Assembly (NCBI RefSeq): GCF_008124835.1
Contig: NZ_VNHW01000002.1
Coordinates: 372,001 to 436,000 of the forward strand
DNA: 64,000 nt
DNA from: Blastococcus xanthinilyticus
GTDB taxonomy: Bacteria; Actinomycetota; Actinomycetes; Mycobacteriales; Geodermatophilaceae
Direction: 5' to 3'
Shown: positions 18,817-27,620 of the stretch, piece by piece
How the letters are laid out: each line of letters begins with the position of its first letter
Numbering within the stretch: position 1 is the stretch's first letter
Notes under the pieces: model-generated
Told to the model about the DNA's origin: nothing
Database searches by the model: none
What the model saw: the letters and a program-made list of their open reading frames with translations, nothing else
Position numbers and translations under genes: made by a program

Positions 18817-20111
18817 TGGCGCTCCAGGTCTTCACCGCCGTCACCGGCGCCGGCTGGGAGTCCGAGCTGGTCGGCGCCCTCGACCGCGACGACCACGGGG
18901 TGACGGTCGTCCGGCGCTGCGTCGACATCTCCGACCTCCTGGCGGCAGCGGCCACCGGCACCGGGCAGGCGGCGCTCCTCTCGGCGGAGCTGCGCCGGCT
19001 GGACGTCGAGGCCGTGGCCCGCCTGCACGCGGCCGGCGTCGCGGTCGTCGGTCTGGTGGAGCCGGGCGACGAGCGGGCCGCCCAGCGGCTGCGGCAGCTG
19101 GGCGTGACCCAGGTGCTGCCGGCCGACGCGGACCCGGAGCTCATCGCGCGGGCGCTGCGGGACGCCGTCTCCGGCGTCCCCGGGCCCGGCCACGACGTCG
19201 CCGACCTCCGGGCGGCGCTCCCGGTGCCCGGCGTGCCGGAGCCGGCTGCCGCCCGGCCCGGTGGCCGGGGCCGGGTGGTGGCCGTGTGGGGGCCGACCGG
19301 TGCGCCCGGGCGCACGACGGTCGCCGTCGGGCTGGCCGACGAGGCCGCGCGGCTGGGGACGTCGTCGCTGCTGGTCGACGCCGACGTCTACGGCGGGGTG
19401 GTGGCCCAGGTGCTCGGGCTGCTCGACGAGTCACCCGGCCTCGCCGGGGCCGCGCGGCAGGCCGGTGCCGGCACCCTGGACAGCCGGTCGCTCGTCGCGC
19501 TGGCCTGGGCGGTCCGGCCGGGGCTGCGGGTCCTCACCGGGCTGGCCCGCGCCGACCGCTGGCCGGAGCTGCGGCCCTCCGCGGTCGCCGCCGTCCTGGA
19601 GGAGGCGCGGCACGTGGCCGAGCTGACCGTCGTCGACTGCGCGTTCAGCGTGGAGGACGACGAGGAGCTCTCCTTCGACACCGCCGCCCCGCGGCGCAAC
19701 GGCGCGACGCTGGCGGTGCTCGAGCACGCCGACACCGTGCTCTGCGTGAGCGGGGCCGACCCGGTCGCGCTGCAGCGCTGCGTCCGCGCGCTGGACCAGC
19801 TGCGCGACGCGCTCCCGGAGGTGGAGCCCCGGCTGGTGGTCAACCAGGTGCGCCGCGGTCCGGTGCCGGGCGATCCGCGCCAGGAGGTCGGCGACGCCCT
19901 CGAGCGGTTCACCGGGCGCCGGCCGGAGACGTTCCTGCCGGCCGACCGCCGCGCCACCGACGCCGCGCTGGCGGCCGGCCGCACCCTCGCCGAGGTGGCG
20001 GCGGGATCGCCGCTGCGGGTGGAGCTGCGCGCGCTGGCCGCGGAGCTGTCGGGCGCCACCGCGTCCGCCGGGAGCCGCCGGGGGATCCGGCGGATGCGCC
20101 GGGCGGGCTGA
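18816..20111 (+). CDS. MinD/ParA-like ATPase (CpaE/TadZ type)
   Basis: 431 residues. N-terminal receiver-like domain without the usual acidic triad (about 1-130, ending VLPADADPELIARALRDAV), then a deviant Walker A, VWGPTGAPGRTTVAVGLADEAA, with Arg-Thr-Thr in place of Lys-Ser/Thr in the classical site. DADVYGGVVAQVLGL is Walker A' region and ELTVVDCAFSVE corresponds to Walker B. This is the architecture of CpaE/TadZ localisation factors for Tad pili. A 1-nt overlap with the SAF gene suggests co-translation. Whether it still hydrolyses ATP is unclear, given the altered P-loop. Confidence 0.82.
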   Translation: MALQVFTAVTGAGWESELVGALDRDDHGVTVVRRCVDISDLLAAAATGTGQAALLSAELRRLDVEAVARLHAAGVAVVGLVEPGDERAAQRLRQLGVTQVLPADADPELIARALRDAVSGVPGPGHDVADLRAALPVPGVPEPAAARPGGRGRVVAVWGPTGAPGRTTVAVGLADEAARLGTSSLLVDADVYGGVVAQVLGLLDESPGLAGAARQAGAGTLDSRSLVALAWAVRPGLRVLTGLARADRWPELRPSAVAAVLEEARHVAELTVVDCAFSVEDDEELSFDTAAPRRNGATLAVLEHADTVLCVSGADPVALQRCVRALDQLRDALPEVEPRLVVNQVRRGPVPGDPRQEVGDALERFTGRRPETFLPADRRATDAALAAGRTLAEVAAGSPLRVELRALAAELSGATASAGSRRGIRRMRRAG

Positions 20112-20177
20112 GTGCTCGACTGTCGGGATCCGCGGTCGGCGTCGTAGCGTGGGCCGCCCCGGCCCGTGAGGAGAGCG

Positions 20178-21554
20178 ATGGTCGAGCGGCTGAGCACCCT
20201 GGAGGCCTCGTTCCTCTACCTGGAGGAGCCGGGCACCCCCATGCACGTGGGCGGGGTGCTGATCCTCGAGACCCCGCCCGGGGGCCTGGACGCGCTGGCG
20301 GCGCTGGTGGAGGCCCGGCTGTCGCTGGTCCCGCGGTACCGGCAGCGGGTCGCCGAGGTGCCCGGGCACCTGGGCAACCCGGTCTGGGTCGACGACCCGG
20401 AGTTCGACATCGCCTACCACCTCCGCCGGTCCGGGCTGCCCCGGCCGGGGACCGAGGAGCAGCTGCTGGACCTGGTGTCCCGGCTGACCTCCCGCCCGCT
20501 GGACCGCCGCCGCCCGCTCTGGGAGGCGTACCTGGTCGAGGGGCTGAGCGGGAACCGGGTCGCCGTGGTGACCAAGACCCACCCCGCGCTCGTCGACGGG
20601 CTGAGCGCGATCGACATCGGGCAGGTGCTGCTCGACGTCTCGCCGGACGCGCCGGCGCCCCGGCCGGCGCCGTGGCAGCCACGCCGGCCGCCGTCCGGCC
20701 TCGAGCTGGTCTGGTCGGCGTTCGAGGAGTACCGGCAGCGCCCCTCCCTCATGGGGCTGGCGCGCTCCGCGGCGACCGACGCCCGCGCGACCGCCGTGCG
20801 CATCGGCGGGGTGGCCGGCGGGCTGGCCCGCACCGCGCGCTCGGCGCTCCTGCCCGCGCCGCACAGCCCGCTGAACGCCCCTGTCGGCCGGCAGCGCCGG
20901 GTGGCGGTGGCCTGCGCGGACCTCGACGAGCTCAAGCGGGTGCGCAAGGCGCACGGCGGGACGGTGAACGACGTGCTGCTCACCGTCGTGGCCGGCGCGC
21001 TGCGGGAGTGGCTGCTCTCGCGGGGTGAGCCCGTGGTCGGCGGCACCTCGGTGCGGGCGCTGGTGCCGGTGTCGGTGCAGGACGAGGAGGGCGCCGGGGG
21101 GAACCGGGTCTCCTCCCACCTGGTCGACCTGCCGGTGGGGGAGCCCAACCCCCGGGTGCGGCTGGCCCGGCTCACCTACGCGATGCGCGGGGTCACCCAG
21201 CACGGGCGGTCGGTCGGGGCGGACAGCCTCATCGCGCTCAGCGGCTTCGCGCCCTCGACGCTGCACGCGCTCGGCGCGCGGGCCGCCCGCGGCCTCTCCC
21301 GGCGGCTGTTCAACCTGGTGGTCACCAACGTGCCCGGCCCGCAGGTGCCCCTGTACGCGGCGGGCGGCCGCATGCTGGAGGTCTTCCCCGTGGTCCCCCT
21401 GGCCCGCGGGCAGGGCCTGTCGATCGGCATGACGTCCTACGACGGCACGGTCTTCTTCGGGCTCAACGCCGACCGGGACAGCGTCGGTGACGTGGACGTA
21501 CTGGCCGACCTGATCGAACAGGAGGTCGCCGAGCTCGTCGAGACCTCCGGCTGA
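20178..21554 (+). CDS. Wax ester synthase/diacylglycerol acyltransferase-like protein with altered HHxxxDG
   Basis: WS/DGAT family O-acyltransferases make triacylglycerol or wax esters from acyl-CoA. 458 residues, normal length. Seen: LSTLEASFLYLEEPGTPMHVGG at the N-terminus, NPVWVDDPEFDIAYHL, the PLWEAYLVEGL segment, and the NDVLLTVVAGALREWL and VVTNVPGPQVPLYAAG motifs of the C-terminal half. The catalytic HHxxxDG site reads HPALVDG (nt 20580-20600): the second His is Pro. If the second His is the general base, as in the related condensation domains, activity may be reduced or lost. ATG 20178 has GAGGAG upstream. Confidence 0.87.
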   Translation: MVERLSTLEASFLYLEEPGTPMHVGGVLILETPPGGLDALAALVEARLSLVPRYRQRVAEVPGHLGNPVWVDDPEFDIAYHLRRSGLPRPGTEEQLLDLVSRLTSRPLDRRRPLWEAYLVEGLSGNRVAVVTKTHPALVDGLSAIDIGQVLLDVSPDAPAPRPAPWQPRRPPSGLELVWSAFEEYRQRPSLMGLARSAATDARATAVRIGGVAGGLARTARSALLPAPHSPLNAPVGRQRRVAVACADLDELKRVRKAHGGTVNDVLLTVVAGALREWLLSRGEPVVGGTSVRALVPVSVQDEEGAGGNRVSSHLVDLPVGEPNPRVRLARLTYAMRGVTQHGRSVGADSLIALSGFAPSTLHALGARAARGLSRRLFNLVVTNVPGPQVPLYAAGGRMLEVFPVVPLARGQGLSIGMTSYDGTVFFGLNADRDSVGDVDVLADLIEQEVAELVETSG

Positions 21555-21622
21555 GCCGCGTCCGGGTGCCGCGCCCCGGGCGGCTACCGTCGGGCATTCC
21601 GACGACGAAGGGGGTCGACCGG

Positions 21623-22135
21623 GTGCGCGTGTACCTGCCGGCGACGACGACCGTGCTGCGGGCTCTCGTGGACGAGGGGCGGCTGCCCGAGCCGCAGACC
21701 GTCTTCGCGGTCACCCCGCAACTGCGCGAGTACTACGCCCTGAGCGCGGCCGACGCCGACACCGAGGAGCTGGAGTACGCGGCGCTGCTGGCCGCGGCAC
21801 GGGCCAGCCTGCGGCTGCTCGACGTCGATCCGCTGGCCGCCCGCCGCCGGGCGGTGCTCGCGGCCGACGTGCCGGACGACGCGGTGACGCCCATGGACGA
21901 CCCGCACGTGGACCCGGGGGCCGCCCGGCTGGCGTACGCGGTCCGGCTGCAGGACGTCGCCAGCGCGCACCTCGACGGCGCCGAGGCCGAGGACGACGTC
22001 CGCGCCGCGGTGAACGTCGTCCTCGAGGCCGACCTCGGCAGCGACGACGCCCAGTTCGTCGTCGACCAGGCGGAGGGGCACGAGCTGGCCTGGTACGCCT
22101 CGCAGGAGATCGGGTCGGCGCTCGAGCTGCTCTGA
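21623..22135 (+). CDS. DUF6912-type conserved actinobacterial protein
   Basis: 170 residues, acidic, no membrane span or signal peptide. Starts VRVYLPATTTVLRALVDEGRLP, then VTPQLREYYALSAADADTEELEYAALLAAARASLRLLD, and ends DLGSDDAQFVVDQAEGHELAWYASQEIG. This pattern is a small family widespread in actinobacteria with unknown function. The GTG at 21623 has the weak SD GGGGG upstream and a TACCGT hexamer at 21585-21590, giving a leader of about 25-30 nt. Stands alone between the acyltransferase and MaoC genes. Confidence 0.75.
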   Translation: MRVYLPATTTVLRALVDEGRLPEPQTVFAVTPQLREYYALSAADADTEELEYAALLAAARASLRLLDVDPLAARRRAVLAADVPDDAVTPMDDPHVDPGAARLAYAVRLQDVASAHLDGAEAEDDVRAAVNVVLEADLGSDDAQFVVDQAEGHELAWYASQEIGSALELL

Positions 22136-22208
22136 ACCGGCCGGTCGGGCGGCCTCCGGGCCCGGCCGTAGGATCACCAGCCGTCCACGCGGGTCGACGT
22201 CGGGAGCC

Positions 22209-22724
22209 ATGACGATGCAGTTCGGTCGGTACTACGAGGAGTTCGAGGTCGGGGCCGTCTACAAGCACTGGCCGGGGAAGACCGTCACCGAGTACGACGA
22301 CCACCTCTTCTGCCTGCTCACGATGAACCACCACCCGCTGCACATGGACGTGAACTACGCGGAGAAGACCACCGACTTCGGCAAGAACGTCGTCGTCGGC
22401 AACTACATCTACTCGCTGCTGCTCGGCATGAGCGTCCCGGACGTCTCCGGCAAGGCGATCGCGAACCTGGAGATCGAGTCGCTGCGGCACGTCGCGCCGA
22501 CCTTCCACGGCGACACCATCTACGGCGAGACGACCGTCCTGGACAAGACGCCCTCGAAGTCGAAGGACGACCGCGGCATCGTGTACGTCGAGACGATCGG
22601 CTACAAGCAGGACGGCACGGTCGTCTGCATCTTCCGCCGCAAGGTGATGGTGCCCAAGCAGTCCTACGGGGAGGCCCGCGGCGGCGAGCAGCCGGGCCGC
22701 CCGGAGCCCACACCCCGGGGCTGA
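22209..22724 (+). CDS. MaoC-family (R)-hydratase/dehydratase
   Basis: 171-residue hot-dog protein. Seen: GRYYEEFEVGAVYKHWPGKTVTEYDDHLF, the catalytic region LTMNHHPLHMDVNYAEKT (Asn-His-His-Pro replacing the usual Asp..His arrangement) and NYIYSLLLGMSV, SLRHVAPTFHGDTIYGETTVLDK. Members hydrate or dehydrate acyl-CoA or beta-methylmalyl-CoA type substrates; the exact substrate cannot be read. The Asn in place of Asp in the hydratase dyad deserves attention. ATG 22209 has GGGAG upstream and TAGGAT at 22169-22174. Confidence 0.85.
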   Translation: MTMQFGRYYEEFEVGAVYKHWPGKTVTEYDDHLFCLLTMNHHPLHMDVNYAEKTTDFGKNVVVGNYIYSLLLGMSVPDVSGKAIANLEIESLRHVAPTFHGDTIYGETTVLDKTPSKSKDDRGIVYVETIGYKQDGTVVCIFRRKVMVPKQSYGEARGGEQPGRPEPTPRG

Positions 22725-22752
22725 CCCGCGCGCGGCGGGGCGGGCCGGCCGG

Positions 22753-23181
22753 TCAGCCGGGCAGCACGCCCCAGCCGCCGAGCGTCGCCACCAGCCCCGG
22801 CGTGCACGGGAGACCGGCCAGCGTCCGGGCGTCGGCGAAGAGCACGTCGGCGGCGTCGTCCCCCGCGACCGGGGAGGCGTCGTCGTCCACGAGCGAGCAG
22901 GCCAGGTCGGTGACCTCGTAGACCACCGGGCCGGAGTCGATCCGCACCCGGCCGACCTCGGCGCCGGCGCGCACGCGCAGGCCGGTCTCCTCGAGCACCT
23001 CGCGCTCCACCGCGGCCGCCACCGTCTCCCCGGGCTCCACCCGGCCGCCCGGCACCGACCACAGGCCGCGGCCCGGGTCGTTGCGCCGGCGGACCAGGAG
23101 CAGGCGCCCGGCGCGGTCGTGCACCAGCGCGCCGACGCAGGGCACCACGGGGCGCGGCGGAGGGAGCGGCGCGGCGGTCAC
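22753..23181 (-). CDS. Nudix hydrolase
   Basis: 142 residues. Complete Nudix box [23 protein letters not shown] (GX5EX7REUXEEXGU) about residues 50-72, preceded by [20 protein letters not shown] and GLWSVPGG. Acts on nucleoside diphosphates linked to another moiety; substrate not determinable. GTG 23181 lies 6 nt after a TACCCT hexamer (23193-23188 on this strand), consistent with a leaderless start. Divergent from the zinc-ribbon gene. Confidence 0.88.
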   Translation of the reverse strand: MTAAPLPPPRPVVPCVGALVHDRAGRLLLVRRRNDPGRGLWSVPGGRVEPGETVAAAVEREVLEETGLRVRAGAEVGRVRIDSGPVVYEVTDLACSLVDDDASPVAGDDAADVLFADARTLAGLPCTPGLVATLGGWGVLPG

Positions 23182-23257
23182 GCCGGGAGGGTACGCACGG
23201 CCGCGGCCGGCTCTGCTGCGCTTGACGATCGCGGCGACTGCGGCGACGGTGTCCCGG

Positions 23258-23881
23258 ATGAGCGCGTCGCCGGTCTGCCCTCGTTGCGGAGAACCACTGG
23301 TCGTCCGCCACGGGTCCGAGGCGCAGGCCTGGTGCCACCTGCACGGCGCCGTCACCCCGCTGCACCACACCGCCCTCGTCGCGCACGACGCCATCGCCGC
23401 GGTGACCGCCGACGCGCGCGTCCCCGCCTGGGTGCCGGACCCGGTGCCGCCGGGGTGGGCGGTGACCGGGCTGGCCTGGGGCGGCGAGCCGGGGGCCCGG
23501 GCCATCGTCGTCGACTGCGCGGGGCCGGCTCCACTGGGCGGCTCGGCCGAGCTCGTCCTGGTGGCGGAGGAGCCCGGCACGGGCGTGGGCTGCGGCTACG
23601 CCGGCCTCCCCGGCCTGGACCCGGGTGACGTGATCTCCGGGCCCAGCTCCGTGGACGTGAAGGCGGCGGGGCAGCACGCGCCGCTGTGGGCGGTGCCCAC
23701 GAGCGACGACCGGGCCGCCTTCGTGGGGGAGGCCTACGGGGTGTGGCTCTGGCTCGTGATGTGGCCCATGGACGCCGCCTGGCTGCTCGTCGAGCAGCTG
23801 GAGCTGCTGGACCTGCGCGACCGGATCTACCCCGACCTGCCCCTCGGCCCGCCCGGGGAGCACCTCGTCCCGGGCCGCTGA
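23258..23881 (+). CDS. Zinc-ribbon conserved protein (DUF6758-like)
   Basis: 207 residues. N-terminal metal-binding pattern CPRCGEPL ... WCHLHGAV (Cys-x2-Cys ... Cys-x2-His), followed by a globular domain: [42 protein letters not shown], then [17 protein letters not shown] and a C-terminal [19 protein letters not shown] hydrophobic helix. No catalytic signature seen. The family is widespread in actinobacteria near membrane-stress genes. An in-frame GTG at 23249 is an alternative start; TTGACG at 23222-23227 is a possible -35. Confidence 0.75.
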   Translation: MSASPVCPRCGEPLVVRHGSEAQAWCHLHGAVTPLHHTALVAHDAIAAVTADARVPAWVPDPVPPGWAVTGLAWGGEPGARAIVVDCAGPAPLGGSAELVLVAEEPGTGVGCGYAGLPGLDPGDVISGPSSVDVKAAGQHAPLWAVPTSDDRAAFVGEAYGVWLWLVMWPMDAAWLLVEQLELLDLRDRIYPDLPLGPPGEHLVPGR

Positions 23882-24053
23882 CGGGGCGGGCCGCTCCGGA
23901 ACGACACCGGCCGCCCGGCAACCGGCGCGTCGGGAGGGGGAGCCCCTGGGGCCTGTGTTACTCATGGGACGAACGCGTCCGCCGCATCCGGCGGACTCCC
24001 CGTGCCGCTCCGTCGCCGGAGCTGCGCCCTGCACTCACACCACGGAGGTGGCG
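23882..24053 (+). promoter_or_regulatory. Leader with hairpin before small membrane protein
   Basis: 172-bp gap. Contains a perfect 7-bp hairpin GTCCGCC (23977-23983) / GGCGGAC (23990-23996) with a 6-nt loop, and upstream a slightly A+T-rich stretch GTGTTACTCAT (23955-23965). The hairpin may end the preceding gene or structure the leader; no clear promoter consensus. Confidence 0.35.
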
Positions 24054-24212
24054 GTGAACCTGAAGAAGGTCCTCACCTGGGTGGTCGTCGCCTTCGTCGT
24101 CTTCTACGTCATCCAGGCCCCGGAGTCCTCCGCGGAGCTGGTCCGCAACGCGGGCGAGGCGCTGGGCGACGCGGCCTCCTCCCTGGCCACGTTCGTCGGC
24201 TCCCTCGTCTGA
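24054..24212 (+). CDS. Small single-span membrane protein
   Basis: 52 residues: VNLKKVLTWVVVAFVVFYVIQ supplies one membrane segment (about 5-22) and the rest is a short amphipathic segment (SSAELVRNAGEALGDAASSLATFVGSL). GGAGG 5 nt upstream of GTG 24054 is a strong SD. Lies 4 bp before the PH-domain gene, so the two are probably one operon acting at the membrane. Function unknown. Confidence 0.7.
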   Translation: MNLKKVLTWVVVAFVVFYVIQAPESSAELVRNAGEALGDAASSLATFVGSLV

Positions 24213-24216
24213 CGCG

Positions 24217-24849
24217 GTGGCCGACCCCGGCGGGCTGCCCACCCGCGCCGCGAAGGACGTCGGCAAGTACCTGCTCGACGACGAGGAGGCGGTCGTCGCG
24301 ACCCGCCGGCACTGGGCGGTGCTCGTCGTCCCGACCGCCAAGTTCCTGCCGGTGTTCCTCGCCGGTGGCTGGCTGCTGGTGCTCGATCCCGACAACCGGG
24401 TCACCAGCACCGCCGGGATGCTGGTCGTCCTCGGCGCCCTCGTGCTGTACGCGGTGCGCATCGGCGAGTGGTGGATGCGGCACTTCATCGTCAGCCGCCG
24501 CCGGGTGCTGCTGACCTCCGGCCTGGTCGTCCGCACCGTCACGCTGCTCCCGCTGCGCCGGATCACCGACCTGACGTGGAAGGAGACGCTGTTCGGCCAG
24601 CTGCTCGGCTACGGCACCTTCCGCTTCGAGTCGGCCGGCCAGCAGCAGGCCCTGTCGGAGATCACCTTCCTGCCGCACGCCGGCGACCTGTACCGCCAGG
24701 TCAGCGGCCTGCTGTTCAGCAGCGACTGGGGCGCCGCGTCCGGTGGCGACGACGAGGGGAACCCCGAGTCGTCCTCGGGCGGGCCGGTCGCGACCGGTGG
24801 GCGCCGCGACACCGAGCCGATCCCCGGGCTGCCCCCGCGCACCCCGTGA
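24217..24849 (+). CDS. PH domain (YdbS-like) membrane protein
   Basis: 210 residues. Two N-terminal membrane spans (about 40-56 and 67-83: LVVPTAKFLPVFLAGGWLLVL, GMLVVLGALVLYAVRIGEWW), then a bacterial PH domain: FIVSRRRVLLTSGLVVRTVTLLPLRRITDLTW, FGQLLGYGTFRFESAG and ALSEITFLPHAGDLYRQV. The tail is Gly/Ser/Pro-rich and probably disordered. GTG 24217 follows the small membrane gene by 4 bp. Role unknown. Confidence 0.83.
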   Translation: MADPGGLPTRAAKDVGKYLLDDEEAVVATRRHWAVLVVPTAKFLPVFLAGGWLLVLDPDNRVTSTAGMLVVLGALVLYAVRIGEWWMRHFIVSRRRVLLTSGLVVRTVTLLPLRRITDLTWKETLFGQLLGYGTFRFESAGQQQALSEITFLPHAGDLYRQVSGLLFSSDWGAASGGDDEGNPESSSGGPVATGGRRDTEPIPGLPPRTP

Positions 24850-24898
24850 GCCCGGGTCGCCGGGTGGCCGGCGGCCCGGTGCGGCAGGCTGACCGGTG

Positions 24899-25756
24899 AT
24901 GCGGATCGACCTGCACACCCACTCCTCGGTGTCCGACGGCACCGACACCCCGGCCCAGCTGCTGACGGCGGCGCGCGCGGCCGGGCTCGACGTCGTCGCG
25001 CTCACCGACCACGACACGACGGCGGGCTGGGCGCAGGCGGCCGACGCGCGGCCCGCCGGCCTCACCGTGGTGCCCGGCATGGAGCTGTCCTGCCGGTGGT
25101 TCCCCGCCGACGCGCCGCCGATCAGCGTGCACCTGCTGGCCTACCTGTTCGACCCCCTGCACCCGGCCTTCGCCGCGGAGCGGGCCCGGCTGCGCGACGA
25201 GCGCCTCGGCCGCGCGGAGCGCATCGTCGCCGCCCTGGCCGCCGACGGGTACCCGGTGCTGTGGGAGGAGCTGGTCGCCCGCGCGGCCGGTGGGGTGGTG
25301 GGCCGCCCGCACGTGGCCGGGGCGCTGGTCCGAGCCGGCGTCGTCGGGTCGGTGGAGGAGGCGTTCGCCACCCTGCTGCACCACCGGAGCCCCTACTACG
25401 TCGCCAAGGCCGACACCGACGTCCGGGAGGGGATCGCCCTCGTGCGGGCCGCCGGAGGCGTGCCGGTGTTCGCCCACGGCCTGGCCACCGCCCGCGGCCG
25501 GACCGTGGGGGACGAGGCGCTCGCCGCGATGGCCACCGCGGGCATGCTCGGGCTGGAGGTCGACCACCCCGACCACACCGACGCGCAGCGGGCGCACCTG
25601 CGGGCGCTGGCGGCCGACCTCGGCCTGCTGGTCACCGGCTCCAGCGACTACCACGGCACGAACAAGCGGACGCCGATCGGCGCCTGCACCACCGACCCGG
25701 AGCAGTTCGAGCGGCTGCTCGCCGCCGGCACCGGGACGCCGGCGCTGCGGGGCTGA
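24899..25756 (+). CDS. PHP-domain metallophosphoesterase
   Basis: 285 residues. Metal-binding motifs of the PHP family: MRIDLHTHSSVSDGTDTPAQL (HxH), LTDHDTTAGW, VPGMELSC, GRPHVAGALV, and GLEVDHPDHTDAQRAHL with SSDYHGTNK near the C-terminus. This matches the group of 3',5'-nucleoside bisphosphate phosphatases/5'-3' exoribonucleases (RNase AM/YciV/TrpH type). The GTG at 24896 is an alternative start 3 nt upstream. Confidence 0.9.
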   Translation: MRIDLHTHSSVSDGTDTPAQLLTAARAAGLDVVALTDHDTTAGWAQAADARPAGLTVVPGMELSCRWFPADAPPISVHLLAYLFDPLHPAFAAERARLRDERLGRAERIVAALAADGYPVLWEELVARAAGGVVGRPHVAGALVRAGVVGSVEEAFATLLHHRSPYYVAKADTDVREGIALVRAAGGVPVFAHGLATARGRTVGDEALAAMATAGMLGLEVDHPDHTDAQRAHLRALAADLGLLVTGSSDYHGTNKRTPIGACTTDPEQFERLLAAGTGTPALRG

Positions 25757-25783
25757 GCCGGCACCCCTCGGGGCGGCGCGGGG

Positions 25784-26659
25784 TCAGGCGGCCGACGCGT
25801 CGGCGACCCGCGCGAACCCGGCGCGCACGATCGGCGACCGGTACGCCCGCTCCGGCAGGGCCAGCAGCCCGGCCCGGAACGCCCGCAGACCGGCGGTCGC
25901 CGCGGCGTCGGTGAGCGCCAGCCCGGGCAGGGAGTACATCCGCCGGGCCCAGGCCGGCAGGGAGGCGAAGCAGAGACCCGCCAGCGAGCCCCACAGCGGG
26001 CGGGCGGGCGTCACCACCTGCAACCACCCGGGCATGGGCGGGAGGAACAGGTCGCGCACCCCCTTGATGGCCGCGGGCGTGACGGCGAGCGTCGGGCGGA
26101 TCCGCTCCAGATAGGCGTCCAGCTCGGCCACCGACCTCGGCACCGACTCCAGCGGCACCCCCACGAGGTGGGCGAAGGCCAGCTGCTCGTCGACGTACCG
26201 GTCGGCGTCCTCGTCCGACAGCGCCAGGCCGGCGCGGCGCGCCGTCGACAGGATCGACTCGACCGCGCAGACGTGCACCCAGAGCAGCAGGTCCGGATCG
26301 TCGACCCGGTAGGCCCGCCCGGTCGTCTCCTCGACCCCCGACAGCTTCCGGTGGTAGCCGCGCACCCGGGCGGCCATGCGGCGGGCCTCGGTCCGGGTGC
26401 CGAAGACGACGGTCTCCATGTACTGGCCGGTGCGGGTCATCCGCATCCACCAGTCGTTCTTGAAGCCTTCGGAGTTGCGCGCCACGCCGTCCATGGCCAC
26501 CGGGTGGAGGGCCTGGACCATGAGCGACCGCATCGCACCGAGGTGGTAGGCGGGATCGCCGTGGATCCGCCAGGTCACGCTGCCGGGGCCGAAGAAGCCG
26601 AGCCGGTCCTCCTCGGCGGTCCAGTCGTCGGGCGAGGGCAGCGGGGCCAGCCGGCTCAT
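25784..26659 (-). CDS. MpaB/latex-clearing-protein-like oxygenase-family protein
   Basis: 291 residues. Seen: FFGPGSVTWRIHGDPAYHLGAMRSLMVQALHPVAMDGVARNS in segments, with the conserved His residues, R-x-R-T-x-x-Y-M-E-T-V-V-F, YRVDDPDLLLWVHVCAVES, and LFLPPMPGWLQ. This is the ER-bound oxygenase MpaB/Rubber-oxygenase Lcp domain; heme b binding by a conserved His is known for Lcp. Substrate unknown. Its start overlaps the stop of the upstream hydrolase (ATGA), so the two are translationally coupled. Confidence 0.85.
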   Translation of the reverse strand: MSRLAPLPSPDDWTAEEDRLGFFGPGSVTWRIHGDPAYHLGAMRSLMVQALHPVAMDGVARNSEGFKNDWWMRMTRTGQYMETVVFGTRTEARRMAARVRGYHRKLSGVEETTGRAYRVDDPDLLLWVHVCAVESILSTARRAGLALSDEDADRYVDEQLAFAHLVGVPLESVPRSVAELDAYLERIRPTLAVTPAAIKGVRDLFLPPMPGWLQVVTPARPLWGSLAGLCFASLPAWARRMYSLPGLALTDAAATAGLRAFRAGLLALPERAYRSPIVRAGFARVADASAA

Positions 26660-27570
26660 GACCGCACCGACGTCCAGAAGTCGCAGAGCACCTCGAGGGT
26701 CCGCGGTGGGTTCTCGACGGCGGGGGAGTGGATCGAGCTGTTGATGACCTCGTGCCGGGCGCCCAGGCGCTCGGCCATGTCGGCCTGCACGTGCGGCAGC
26801 CACGCGTCGTCGGCCTCCCCGTGCGCCACCAGCACCGGGACGCCGGTCGCCTTCAGCTCGGCCACCCGGTCCGGTTCGGCGAGCATCGCGTCGGCCATGC
26901 CGCGCAGCCCCGCCGGGGAGTTGCGGAGGAAGCGCCGGCCGTAGAACTCCCGGGTCGGGGCGGGCACGGCCTGGGCCGTGGGGTCGGTCATCGCCACCTG
27001 CTCGAGGGTCTGGTGCACCAGGGGCACCCCGCCGGCATCGAGCAGCGGGCCGAGGTGGTCCAGCAGGTCCGCGCGGCGGCCGGTCAGCCGGGACGGCCCG
27101 GAGCCCAGCAGGGTGAAGGTCGCGAACAGCTCCGGGTCGATGAGCACCGCCGCGCGGGTGACCAGCCCGCCGAAGCTGTGGCCGACCAGGTGCAGCGGCG
27201 TCCCGGACTCCTCGCGGAGCGCCCGGGCGACCGCGATGACGTCGCCGGCGAGGATCTCGACCGAGTACTCCGCCGGGTCGTCGGGGCCGGGGGACTCGTA
27301 CTGCCCGCGCTGGTCCAGCGCCACGACCCGGTAACCGGCCTCGCACAGCGGCCGCAGCAGGGGCGCGAAGTCCTCCTTGCTGCCGGTGTAGCCGGCCACC
27401 ATGAGCACCGTGCCGCTGCCGGCGTCGCCCCCGGTGTCGAGGGTGGACAGCGGTCCGGCGCCACCGGCGAAGGTGCGCGACCGGGCGTCGTGGTGGGCCA
27501 GCTGGCGCAGGTCGTCGGGAGCGATGGCGAGCGTCACGGACACGGCATCGGAGCCGCCGGGCAGGACCAT
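26656..27570 (-). CDS. Alpha/beta hydrolase
   Basis: 304 residues. VLMVAGYTGSKEDFAPLLRPL (oxyanion region), VVALDQRGQYESPGP, the nucleophile elbow LVGHSFGG (Ser), VLVAHGEADDAWLP (acid) and INSSIHSPAVENP (catalytic His). Esterase/lipase-type; substrate unknown. ATG 27570 is the first in-frame start; GTG 27543 and GTG 27537 are alternatives that trim a non-conserved lead. Co-translated with the MpaB-like gene downstream. Confidence 0.85.
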   Translation of the reverse strand: MVLPGGSDAVSVTLAIAPDDLRQLAHHDARSRTFAGGAGPLSTLDTGGDAGSGTVLMVAGYTGSKEDFAPLLRPLCEAGYRVVALDQRGQYESPGPDDPAEYSVEILAGDVIAVARALREESGTPLHLVGHSFGGLVTRAAVLIDPELFATFTLLGSGPSRLTGRRADLLDHLGPLLDAGGVPLVHQTLEQVAMTDPTAQAVPAPTREFYGRRFLRNSPAGLRGMADAMLAEPDRVAELKATGVPVLVAHGEADDAWLPHVQADMAERLGARHEVINSSIHSPAVENPPRTLEVLCDFWTSVRS

Positions 27571-27620
27571 GGTCCCCAGTGAACCTCGATCGTCGCGGAC
27601 GTGCCGCGCCGGGGCGTCCC

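Noticed and set aside
20178-21554. WS/DGAT called as an inactive pseudogene
   Set aside because: The frame, length and remaining motifs are intact; only one catalytic residue differs, so it is treated as a real gene with altered chemistry.
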